DNA of 34,038 bases, taken from positions 1 to 34,038 of the forward strand of contig DATGNN010000291.1 of assembly GCA_035306725.1 (NCBI GenBank), read 5' to 3'. Of this stretch, positions 8,030-15,549 are shown in pieces; positions within the stretch are counted from its first letter, which is position 1; every line of letters starts with the position of its first letter. The position numbers and the translations under genes were made by a program. The stretch comes from JAAYEB01 sp035306725 (GTDB lineage Bacteria > Fibrobacterota > Chitinivibrionia > Chitinivibrionales > Chitinispirillaceae). Below the pieces are notes generated by a model. That model worked only from the letters and a program-made list of their open reading frames with translations, ran no database searches and was not told the DNA's origin.

Positions 8030-8776
8030 ATGAAATTAAGATTTTTGTGCATGTTTTGCATAGCCGGTTTTTTGCTCATTTCATGTTCAGCAAGTAACAA
8101 AGTAAGGCTCGGGAAATACAGTTGTACCGCAGAACTGGATAAAGCTGTTGAACTTTATAAGAACGGTAAATATTCCAGAGCAATACCTGTTCTTGAAGAA
8201 GCTAAAATGCAGTGTGGTGGCAGCCAGATTATAGATAGTGTTCTATATTACCTGGGGATGTGTAATATGGGGCAGAAAAAATATTTTGAAGCTCGTTCAA
8301 CATTTCAGGATTTGGCTCGTGATTTCCCCAATTCTCCATTTAGCGAAGAAGCACAGTTCAGGATCGGCTTGTCTGTTTTTCAGGAGTCCAAACCTTATGA
8401 TCGTGATCAGGAAGAAACAAAAGATGCAGTTCGTTTATTAAGAGATTTTCTTGCTTATTATCCTAACAGTGTAATGGCAGACAGTGCTGCAAAATATCTT
8501 AATGAAGCAATGGATAAGCTGGCAAAAAAAGAGTTTGATAATGCATTCTTTTATGAGAAGAATAAGGAACCTGAAGCTGCAGTTGTTTATTATAAGACAT
8601 TTATTGGAGAATACCCTGATTCCAAATATACCGATCAGGCTCAACTGAATTTATGTGAACTTCTGGTAAAACTGGATCGGAAAAATGAAGCTAAAGAGAT
8701 ATTGAATAAACTTGAAAATAGCGACAATAGTAATACTGTTACCAAAGCAAAACAATTACTTATGCGAATCAAATAG
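8030..8776 (+). CDS. bamD: BamD-like outer-membrane assembly lipoprotein
   Basis: A 248-residue lipoprotein with a lipobox LISC, lipidated Cys at residue 19. It is built of TPR-like helical pairs: AVELYKNGKYSRAIPVLEEA, YYLGMCNMGQKKYFEARSTF, AQFRIGLSVFQ and a C-terminal set ending in AKEILNKLE. BamD is the essential lipoprotein of the BAM complex that folds beta-barrel proteins into the outer membrane. The FPNSPFSEEAQFRIG and YPDSKYTDQAQ spacings, and the total length, fit BamD/YfiO better than other TPR lipoproteins. A TTG four codons upstream is also in frame; ATG is preferred because it gives a normal signal. The gene is followed 19 bases later by nadD. Confidence 0.85.
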   Translation: MKLRFLCMFCIAGFLLISCSASNKVRLGKYSCTAELDKAVELYKNGKYSRAIPVLEEAKMQCGGSQIIDSVLYYLGMCNMGQKKYFEARSTFQDLARDFPNSPFSEEAQFRIGLSVFQESKPYDRDQEETKDAVRLLRDFLAYYPNSVMADSAAKYLNEAMDKLAKKEFDNAFFYEKNKEPEAAVVYYKTFIGEYPDSKYTDQAQLNLCELLVKLDRKNEAKEILNKLENSDNSNTVTKAKQLLMRIK

Positions 8777-8795
8777 TACTTCTGGCGGTAGAGAA

Positions 8796-9377
8796 ATGAA
8801 TCCGATAGGTGTTTTGGGCGGGATTTTTGATCCTGTCCATAACGGACATCTTGCATTGGCGGTTTTGGCAAAAGATTTTTTTAAACTCGATAAAATCCTT
8901 TTTGTTCCTTCCGGTAATCCACCTCACAAAAAATCTTCTGTAAATTGTTGCGCTTCAGACAGACTTGAAATGTTAAAAATAGCACTTTCAGATGAACCGG
9001 ATACTCAAATCTGGGATCATGAAATTAAACGAAGCGGTATTTCATATACTGTAGATACCCTTTACGAACTTAAAGAATTTTTTCCTGGTCCCCTTTTTTT
9101 CTTAATCGGATCTGATAACCTTGGGGAATTAACTACATGGCATAAATACAAAGAGATACTTAATCTTGTTACTTTATGCGTTGCTCATCGGCCTGGTTTC
9201 TCTTTTAAAATACCTTCTCAGATTGAACCGGCAAATATCCTGAGATTTCCATCACCGGAATGGGGGATCAGCTCTACTATAATCAGAAACTATCTTCAAA
9301 GAGGATATTCCTGCAGACATCTTCTCCCACAAGATGTGATTGATTATATTTCGAATAAGGGACTTTACCGAAATTAA
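8796..9377 (+). CDS. nadD: Nicotinate-nucleotide adenylyltransferase
   Basis: A 193-residue enzyme that adenylates nicotinate mononucleotide to deamido-NAD in NAD synthesis. It shows the nucleotidyltransferase signature GGIFDPVHNGHL (residues 8-19, with HxGH), the substrate loop FVPSGNPPHK, LIGSDNL, and the C-terminal ISSTIIR motif. A longer frame reaches back into bamD, but family alignment starts at this ATG (MNPIGVLGGIF). It follows bamD by 19 bases, so the two are probably one transcript. Confidence 0.95.
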   Translation: MNPIGVLGGIFDPVHNGHLALAVLAKDFFKLDKILFVPSGNPPHKKSSVNCCASDRLEMLKIALSDEPDTQIWDHEIKRSGISYTVDTLYELKEFFPGPLFFLIGSDNLGELTTWHKYKEILNLVTLCVAHRPGFSFKIPSQIEPANILRFPSPEWGISSTIIRNYLQRGYSCRHLLPQDVIDYISNKGLYRN

Positions 9378-9388
9378 ACCCTGGTTGT

Positions 9389-9408
9389 CTGATTGAGGTA
9401 TCAATCAG
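9389..9408 (+). other. Small hairpin after nadD
   Basis: CTGATTGA and TCAATCAG form a perfect 8-bp stem with a GGTA loop, 12 bases after the nadD stop and 65 bases before the next gene. No T-run follows, so it is a weak terminator candidate or a leader structure of the AmmeMemoRadiSam locus. Confidence 0.3.
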
Positions 9409-9472
9409 CTATGAATCAAAGAAAAATCAAGGTTTAGAAATATAACATGAATTCGATTCGAAGGAGCAATTG

Positions 9473-9679
9473 GTGACATCGGCATCAATGAAATCTGGCG
9501 AAAATCGACCTGCAAGAAAATATATAGGTGTCCATTTCCGTTGTTGCAATATTTATTACAGAATTTATAGAAACAGCAATGCAACTGCGTATGAGGGTTA
9601 CTGTCCTAAATGTCACAAAAAAGTATATATAAAAATTGGAGAAAGTGGAGTTCAGAATCGTTTTTTTGAGGCGTATTGA
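9473..9679 (+). CDS. Small Cys-containing protein at the head of the AmmeMemoRadiSam locus
   Basis: A 68-residue basic protein: a flexible N-terminus with RPARKYIGVHF, a Cys-Cys pair (FRCCNIYYRIY), then YCPKCHKK and a GESG...RFFEAY end. The two Cys pairs spaced about 21 residues apart look like a small zinc ribbon. The GTG at 9473 is chosen because AAGGAG lies six bases before it; TTG at 9470 would be too close. Its TGA overlaps by one base the ATG of the radical-SAM gene, a sign of translational coupling. I recognise it as a conserved hypothetical type but know no function; a metal-binding accessory role is only a guess. Confidence 0.72.
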   Translation: MTSASMKSGENRPARKYIGVHFRCCNIYYRIYRNSNATAYEGYCPKCHKKVYIKIGESGVQNRFFEAY

Positions 9680-10767
9680 TGGTTACAAGAAGAGATGTAT
9701 TAAAAGGTCTGGCTGCACTTTACGGTGTTACTGCCGCTGGTAAAGTATCTGCAAGTGAGAACTATCATGAAGCCAGGTACTGGCATGTTAACTCGGATAC
9801 AATTATCTGTGATTTATGTCCTGTTGGATGTAATCTTGCTCCGGGAAAAACCGGAAGGTGTCGTAACCGGAAAAATTTAAACGGTAAGCTTGTATCCCTG
9901 GGATATGCAATGCCCTGTGCGGTTCATGTTGATCCGGTTGAAAAAAAACCGCTTTACCATATTTTGCCAGGTGCACGGACATTTTCTGTTGCAATTGCAG
10001 GATGCAATTTAAGATGTAAAAATTGTCAGAATTATACTATAAGTCAGGCAAGCCCGCTTCAGACTGACAATACATATCTTCCACCCAAAAAGGTAATTGA
10101 GGAGGCCAGACGGACAAATTGCAGTGTTGTTGCATACACATATACAGAGCCAACAGTGTGGATTGAGTATATGCTTGATGTTGCGTATCTGGCGCATAAA
10201 AATGGTTTAAAAAACGTATTGATTACATGTGGATACATAAATCCCGAACCGTTTGAAGATCTGGCAAAGTTGCTTGATGCTGCTAATATTGATTTAAAGA
10301 GTTTTGATGATTCGGTTTACAGTGATCTCAATGCAGGAAAACTGAAACCTGTTTTGTCAACCATTGAAATGGCCGTTAAAAAAGGAGTCTGGCTTGAAAT
10401 TACCAATCTGATCATACCGCAATGGAATGATAAACCGGATATGATAAGGAATATGTGCAGATGGATAAACAGAAATCTGGGGAGTGATATACCGCTGCAT
10501 TTTTCCAGATTTTATCCAATGCATAAACTCGCTCATTTGTACCCGACTCCACACCAGACTCTTAAACAGGCACGTAAAATCGCACTTGAAGAGAAACTGA
10601 GGTATGTATACATTGGTAATGTTCCAGGTGAAGATGACAATACTTACTGTCCTGAATGTAAGAAGTTGTTAATAGATCGTAACGGTTATATCATAAAACA
10701 GAATCTGATAACAGGTGCGAAATGCACCGGGTGTGGTTTTTCCATAGCAGGAGTCTGGGATGTTTAA
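9679..10767 (+). CDS. amrS: AmmeMemoRadiSam system radical-SAM enzyme with Tat-like leader
   Basis: A 362-residue radical-SAM protein of the AmrS type. The iron-sulfur motif CNLRCKNC has Cys109, Cys113 and Cys116. An N-terminal Cys block (CDLCPVGCNLAPGKTGRCRNR) and a C-terminal CPECK...CTGCGF pair add metal sites, as in the family. Conserved inner motifs include YTYTEPTVWIEYMLD, DAANIDLKSFDD and HFSRFYPMHKL. The reaction is unknown. Unusually the protein begins MVTRRDVLKG followed by a hydrophobic stretch and an AxA-like site, a twin-arginine export signal, suggesting transport after folding and cluster insertion. The gene overlaps both neighbours (1 and 8 bases). Confidence 0.93.
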   Translation: MVTRRDVLKGLAALYGVTAAGKVSASENYHEARYWHVNSDTIICDLCPVGCNLAPGKTGRCRNRKNLNGKLVSLGYAMPCAVHVDPVEKKPLYHILPGARTFSVAIAGCNLRCKNCQNYTISQASPLQTDNTYLPPKKVIEEARRTNCSVVAYTYTEPTVWIEYMLDVAYLAHKNGLKNVLITCGYINPEPFEDLAKLLDAANIDLKSFDDSVYSDLNAGKLKPVLSTIEMAVKKGVWLEITNLIIPQWNDKPDMIRNMCRWINRNLGSDIPLHFSRFYPMHKLAHLYPTPHQTLKQARKIALEEKLRYVYIGNVPGEDDNTYCPECKKLLIDRNGYIIKQNLITGAKCTGCGFSIAGVWDV

Positions 10768-12244
10768 CAGAAATCTGAATTTGGTAAGAAAATTTGCAGG
10801 AGGGATAGTTCTGATGACAGGTTTATACAGTCAGTCGTTTGCAGAAGAAATAATTCGAAAACCGGCAGTTGCTGGTCAGTTTTATAACTCAGATGCCGGT
10901 GCTCTTGAAAAAGAGATTGGCAGTTATCTGAAGGGGTGTAACAAAAATGTTTCCAATTCCAGGCTTCTGATCTGCCCACATGCTGGTTATATGTTCTCTG
11001 GACCCGTAGCAGCAAGTGGATTTGCTGCTATGGATAAAAACACAAGGCGTGTATTTCTGATCGGACCGTCCCATTATCAATATATTGATGGAATCGGGAT
11101 TACTGCAGTTGATTATTATCAGACCCCGCTTGGTAAAATAAAAGTTGATAGAGAGATAACAGATAAACTGCTGGCAGACCCTGATGTCGATGCTCTATCG
11201 TTAAATAATCAGGATCGGGAGCACTGTATTGAGGTTCAGCTTCCATTTTTACAGGTTGTTCTGAATGATAACTTCAGTATTGTTCCGATTCTTACTGGTA
11301 ATATGGATCCAAAAAGTATCGCAGATCTGATTTTTCCGTATATTGATGATAATACAGTTGTTATTGCTTCATCTGATTTTTCTCATTATTACAGCCAGGA
11401 TAAAGCAAGGAAAGTTGATGACAAAACTATAGAAACGATATTGTCTGGAAACACAGAACTTGAAATAGACGCGTGTGGTAAACTGGCAATCAAGGCTGTG
11501 ATGTATCTGGCAAAAAGAATGAAGCTTTCACCGATACTGCAGGATGCCCGTACATCGTATGAAACTGCACCGGCTGCGTGTTCGAAATCCAGAGTTGTCG
11601 GATATGCTTCTATTGCGTATTGCTCCGGAAAAAACGAAAAAATATCCCAAAACAGTGCAGAAAAAAGAACTAATGAAAAAGATAAAAAATCTTTTTTTGA
11701 ACCACACATAAAAAAAATTCTTCTTGATCTTGCCAGAGAGAATCTTGAAGCAGCGGTTTACGGTAAAAAAGCTGTAATCCCAAAAGTACTGCCACCGCAA
11801 ATAAAGGAAAATCGGGGATGTTTTGTAACATTGACTATTGATGGGCAGTTAAGGGGATGTATTGGGTACATAGAACCAATAAAGCCTTTATATCAGGCGG
11901 TAATGGATAATGCCTGTAATGCAGCATTGAAAGATACCCGATTTACCCCTGTAAAATCAAAAGAGCTTGAAAAAATTAAAGTTGAGGTTTCTGTTCTGAC
12001 CAGACCGCAAATCCTGCAGTACACTGATCCGGATGATTTGTTAAATAAATTGATTCCGGGTGTGCATGGTGTTATCCTTGAAAAAGGACCATATAAATCA
12101 ACATTCCTGCCACAGGTCTGGGAAAGCCTTCCAGATAAAAAAAACTTCCTGCAACATCTTTCAATAAAAGGCGGCATGGATAGTGATGGCTGGAAAACAG
12201 CAAATGTCAAGACATACAAAGCTTTTCATTTCCAGGAACCATAG
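10760..12244 (+). CDS. Exported AmrB (Memo)-AmrA (AMMECR1) fusion protein
   Basis: A 494-residue fusion of the two other parts of the AmmeMemoRadiSam system. A signal peptide (about 1-28, ending SQSFA) precedes a Memo domain (about 31-295: RKPAVAGQFYN, CPHAGYMFSGPVAASG, LIGPSHYQY, EHCIEVQLPFLQ, ASSDFSHYY). A Lys/Glu/Asn-rich linker leads to an AMMECR1 domain (about 320-490: RGCFVTLTIDGQLRGCIGYI, then FTPVKSKELEKIKVEVSVL). The putative metal-binding His residues of Memo are kept, and Cys occurs in APAACSKSRVVGY near the end of that domain. It overlaps the radical-SAM gene by eight bases. The joint role is not known. Confidence 0.93.
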   Translation: MFNRNLNLVRKFAGGIVLMTGLYSQSFAEEIIRKPAVAGQFYNSDAGALEKEIGSYLKGCNKNVSNSRLLICPHAGYMFSGPVAASGFAAMDKNTRRVFLIGPSHYQYIDGIGITAVDYYQTPLGKIKVDREITDKLLADPDVDALSLNNQDREHCIEVQLPFLQVVLNDNFSIVPILTGNMDPKSIADLIFPYIDDNTVVIASSDFSHYYSQDKARKVDDKTIETILSGNTELEIDACGKLAIKAVMYLAKRMKLSPILQDARTSYETAPAACSKSRVVGYASIAYCSGKNEKISQNSAEKRTNEKDKKSFFEPHIKKILLDLARENLEAAVYGKKAVIPKVLPPQIKENRGCFVTLTIDGQLRGCIGYIEPIKPLYQAVMDNACNAALKDTRFTPVKSKELEKIKVEVSVLTRPQILQYTDPDDLLNKLIPGVHGVILEKGPYKSTFLPQVWESLPDKKNFLQHLSIKGGMDSDGWKTANVKTYKAFHFQEP

Positions 12245-12250
12245 TGAGTG

Positions 12251-14203
12251 ATGATTAATCCGGTTTTAACAGTGAAAGGATTATTGGCCAGAAGAAACAG
12301 CCGGTATCTTTTCCTTTTTTCTACCGGATATTTTGCTGCAATTGTTCAGATAATATTCTTGAGGGAATGTCTTGCCATCTTTTCGGGAAATGAGCTGATA
12401 GTTGGACTGGTAATAGCAGTGTGGCTTGGAGCAGGTGCTTTGGGAAGCCGGACAGGATGCAGGGTTAAAACAATCGAGAGTTGTTACATTGCCCTGTTTT
12501 GCATTTTTTCGCTTATGGCTGGTCTTATCATGTTAAGGGCAGTACCTTTGCTTTTTAATCCTGGTGAATCGGTTTCACCTCCATTGATTTCAATTATCCT
12601 TCTGGTAACTGAATTTCCAGGTTCATTCTTTGCGGGCTTTGCATTCGGTATACAGAGCAGAGTGGCGGATGGTAAACGGCTGTATCTTTGGGAGAATTCA
12701 GGAAGTCTAGCCGGGCTGATTATAGTTTCTGCAGGGATTCTGCTTGGAGTACCAAATGGTTATCTTGCCGCTATTGCGGCTTTCCCCCTTTTGCTTCATG
12801 CAATTCCGGACAAATACTGTTTTGTAATGGGAATAAGTTTTCTTGTAATTGCGGTTTTAATGGATTCCAGATCCAGAACCTGGAAATATGTTCTTGACGT
12901 TTCAAAGGTTGTATATGGAAATGAAAGTGAAATCGCATTTTCCAAATCAGAAGGTCTGGATCTCGTTTTAAAAAATAATACGATCCATTACACAGATCTT
13001 TCATTTCCACTGCTGGAACAAGCTGTTCATATACCGTTATCGGTTAGAAATAATAATAATCGGGTTTTGGTAATTAATGATATTGGTCATGTACGGGAAC
13101 TGGAAAAATATGATAATTTAGAAACGGTTTGTACCAGAAGTGAACCGGTCCTGGCAAAAAAGTCGAATTGCTTTACAAAACTGTCTGGTGATTTTATTGG
13201 CACAGAATCGTATGATGTCATAATTCTGGGAAATGATATTCCTGAAACCGTATCTCAAAATCGCTATTTTACTGAAATGTTTTTTAAAAAAGTGAAAACT
13301 TCCTTAACGGGTGATTCCGCAGTTTTTTCATTTACGCTTAATTTTAATTCCAGTTATCTTAACAATTATGAAAAAAAAATCCGGGACGTTATGTTTCGTA
13401 CACTTAAAAAGGTTTTCAATAATGTAAAGATATTTCCCGGGCATGGTTACACTTTCCTGGCCTCTGATGCACTTTTTGAATTACCCGATACCTGCCTGGT
13501 GAAAACAGATTATCTTCATGGGTACATTTTCCCTGACCTCACAATTCAGAAAATTGAAATTGCCAACAATGTATCAGATAAATTCAAATGTAATACAGTA
13601 AATAAACCTGTAATACTTTCATTATCTCTTAAACGGTATCTAAAGCAGTATAATGTGCAGATAAAAGCAGCTGTATCCATTCTTGTTATAGTTTCTTTGT
13701 TTGTAGTGATTATGTTTTTGGGGACCAGGTCTGGTGTTTCAGTTGGCACAACCGGTTTTTCGGTAGCAGTTTATTCATTAATGATTTTACTACTTTACCA
13801 ATCCGTGTATGGAAATCTTTACTCCAGAATTTCAATACTTATGATTGGATTATCTGCAGGTTTTATCATTGGGAGTCATATAAAAACATTTCCATACTCC
13901 GATTTTATTACTGGTGTTTATCTGTTAGTTACTCCATACTTAATTATTAAAAGTATATACATACCTTTTTCAGGTTTTTTTTTAATGCATATGGGAGCCG
14001 GAATTCTTTCCGGTGCCCAATTTGTATCAAGAAAGAATTGCCGGTGGGGAGATTTAAATGGAGCTGATCTTGGTGGGGGAATACTGGGGACAATACTGGG
14101 TACTACAATTATGATACCACTTATGGGTGTTATATATACAGCAGGTTTTTTATTTGTGTTGAAAATTTTTTCTGGTGTCATTGGCAGAAAGTGGAGGAAT
14201 TAA
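12251..14203 (+). CDS. Polytopic membrane protein with degenerate spermidine-synthase-like domain
   Basis: A 650-residue membrane protein. The first part has several membrane segments with the signature of spermidine-synthase-fused transporters: FLRECLAIFSGNELIVGLV, then AVWLGAGALGSRTG. A soluble middle part (about residues 215-430) matches a spermidine synthase layout: LVLKNNTIHYTDLSFPLLEQ, VLVINDIGHVRELE, YDVIILGNDIPE, RYFTEMFFKKVK. The glycine-rich SAM-binding loop (usually GGGDG) has become NDIGH, so catalysis is doubtful. A second membrane half (about 470-645) follows. It begins seven bases after the Memo-AMMECR1 gene. A GTG one codon earlier is an equal start. Function unknown. Confidence 0.8.
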   Translation: MINPVLTVKGLLARRNSRYLFLFSTGYFAAIVQIIFLRECLAIFSGNELIVGLVIAVWLGAGALGSRTGCRVKTIESCYIALFCIFSLMAGLIMLRAVPLLFNPGESVSPPLISIILLVTEFPGSFFAGFAFGIQSRVADGKRLYLWENSGSLAGLIIVSAGILLGVPNGYLAAIAAFPLLLHAIPDKYCFVMGISFLVIAVLMDSRSRTWKYVLDVSKVVYGNESEIAFSKSEGLDLVLKNNTIHYTDLSFPLLEQAVHIPLSVRNNNNRVLVINDIGHVRELEKYDNLETVCTRSEPVLAKKSNCFTKLSGDFIGTESYDVIILGNDIPETVSQNRYFTEMFFKKVKTSLTGDSAVFSFTLNFNSSYLNNYEKKIRDVMFRTLKKVFNNVKIFPGHGYTFLASDALFELPDTCLVKTDYLHGYIFPDLTIQKIEIANNVSDKFKCNTVNKPVILSLSLKRYLKQYNVQIKAAVSILVIVSLFVVIMFLGTRSGVSVGTTGFSVAVYSLMILLLYQSVYGNLYSRISILMIGLSAGFIIGSHIKTFPYSDFITGVYLLVTPYLIIKSIYIPFSGFFLMHMGAGILSGAQFVSRKNCRWGDLNGADLGGGILGTILGTTIMIPLMGVIYTAGFLFVLKIFSGVIGRKWRN

Positions 14204-14210
14204 ACTTCGT

Positions 14211-14426
14211 GTGGCGAGTGTGAGTTTGGCATGTACAGCTTTTAAACTACAGCAAATGATAAATCAAAATCTGTTTGAACTGATGCAGCGTGGAGATCTT
14301 CTGAATACATATCCGAAACTAAATATCGGATGCAAGGTCACCAGGAAGTTAAAGCTGTTTATAAATCCGGTCACAACAGGGCTTTTTACACCTGAAATTC
14401 TGAAAAGATTATTGTTCTTTACATAA
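14211..14426 (+). CDS. Small unknown protein at the end of the AmmeMemoRadiSam locus
   Basis: A 71-codon frame starting at GTG 14211, just after the membrane protein gene; GGAGG lies about 13 bases upstream. The frame also reads back into the upstream gene to a GTG at 14175. The product has two Cys (ASVSLACTAF, LNIGCKVTRK), alternating hydrophobic and basic residues, and ends FTPEILKRLLFFT. I do not recognise a family. Its location in the same transcript suggests it belongs to the locus, but a chance frame is possible. Confidence 0.45.
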   Translation: MASVSLACTAFKLQQMINQNLFELMQRGDLLNTYPKLNIGCKVTRKLKLFINPVTTGLFTPEILKRLLFFT

Positions 14427-14433
14427 AGTTTAA

Positions 14434-14988
14434 TCAGGATTTGTTATAGCGAAACCCAAAAGCAGTTCCACATATACCACCTACGATATGCGCAAATTGC
14501 GATATGGAATCCTGCTGAAAAGAATCGTAGACTTCGCGGGTCAGAAAAATAAGGATTATACAGATAAATGTCAGTGGAATATCACCAGACCTGAAGTTTG
14601 TAAAAGATACCAGTACGATAAACATAAAAACAATGCTGCTCGATCCAAGAAGGCCATGACTGAAAAGAAGGGTGTTAAGAATGCCGGTAATACCTGCTGC
14701 TGTAATTATCATGACCAGGAGCTGTTTCGCCCCGTATCTTTCTTCAAGGACAGGTCCAATCAGGAGAATGAATGTGAAATTACCCATAAAATGGGCCCAG
14801 TCCTTATGGCCCATGACATGCGAAAAAATTCGCCACCAGGTTAATGGATCAGAAACATTCATATCAGGAAGTGCAGTAAAAAACTGTAGTATCAATGTAT
14901 TACCTGTAGATTGGCTGATAAAAAGAATACTGAAACAGATTAGCGTAAACGTAAGAATCAATGGCGAATTATAACGAATCTTCAACAT
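14434..14988 (-). CDS. Rhomboid family intramembrane serine protease
   Basis: A 184-residue membrane protein with about six membrane segments. Rhomboid marks are present: WWRIFSHVMGHKDWAHFMGN (the loop and the His/Asn-bearing helix), the catalytic GSS (Gly115-Ser116-Ser117) in HGLLGSSSIVF, and His167 in QFAHIVGGICG, the partner of the serine. It would cut membrane-spanning substrates within the bilayer; the substrate cannot be told. The ATG is preceded by AGGACA. It converges with the AmmeMemoRadiSam locus, seven bases from the preceding stop, and is probably a single gene. Confidence 0.88.
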   Translation of the reverse strand: MLKIRYNSPLILTFTLICFSILFISQSTGNTLILQFFTALPDMNVSDPLTWWRIFSHVMGHKDWAHFMGNFTFILLIGPVLEERYGAKQLLVMIITAAGITGILNTLLFSHGLLGSSSIVFMFIVLVSFTNFRSGDIPLTFICIILIFLTREVYDSFQQDSISQFAHIVGGICGTAFGFRYNKS

Positions 14989-15204
14989 GTTGTCCTGTTT
15001 TCAGGGTTTAATAGTTTATATCAAGTGTTTTAAACATTACCACCGCGTATCTTGATCATGCATAATAATCAAAACAGCAAAATCTTCATTCATTAAAATA
15101 GTAATTGCCTGGGCAACGAGTCACCTGCTGTTATTGACTTAACTGTTCCGGAAACCTATAATTTCTGAATATGTATTATATTATTATTACAACAAAACAG
15201 GGAA

Positions 15205-15549
15205 TCAAATACGCATTCCAATTATTTTCTGGTAACAGGGGTTTAAGGACGTCAGGAGAGAAAAGAGGATGGAAACAGCGCAACAGGCCACGCTGTTAAA
15301 AGGTTTTAACCTGAAATGGAGACGATTGATCAATGATAAGCCTGCAAGTACTGCACCAGGTGAAGAACGGGTTTTCAGGGCCGTGAAGGTCATCATATCT
15401 GCCTGGGTCATATGGCCTCCCATGATACATGTAAATCCTTTATGCCAATGTCCTTGAAAAAGACCCATGCAAAGGAACAGCACGATTTGCAAGAAAAAAT
15501 ACGCTTGAAAAATCCTCAGTCTTAAATTCTGGTAATCATTTTTATGCAA
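15205..15549 (-). CDS. Doubtful small protein between rhomboid and O-antigen ligase
   Basis: A 114-codon minus-strand frame with one hydrophobic segment (about residues 13-31) and a Cys/His-containing middle (MGLFQGHWHKGFTCIMGG). There is no ribosome site at the first ATG, which overlaps the start of the O-antigen ligase gene by six bases. Base composition is richer in G and C than the flanking DNA, so the stretch may be a real gene or a remnant. A 62-codon plus-strand frame at 15269-15457 covers the same DNA and is less likely. No family recognised. The remaining 200 bases up to the rhomboid gene show nothing. Confidence 0.3.
   Translation of the reverse strand: MHKNDYQNLRLRIFQAYFFLQIVLFLCMGLFQGHWHKGFTCIMGGHMTQADMMTFTALKTRSSPGAVLAGLSLINRLHFRLKPFNSVACCAVSILFSLLTSLNPCYQKIIGMRI

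Noticed and set aside
15269..15457. A 62-codon plus-strand frame
   Set aside because: Opposite to a somewhat better minus-strand frame, without family motif or a good ribosome site; both are uncertain.
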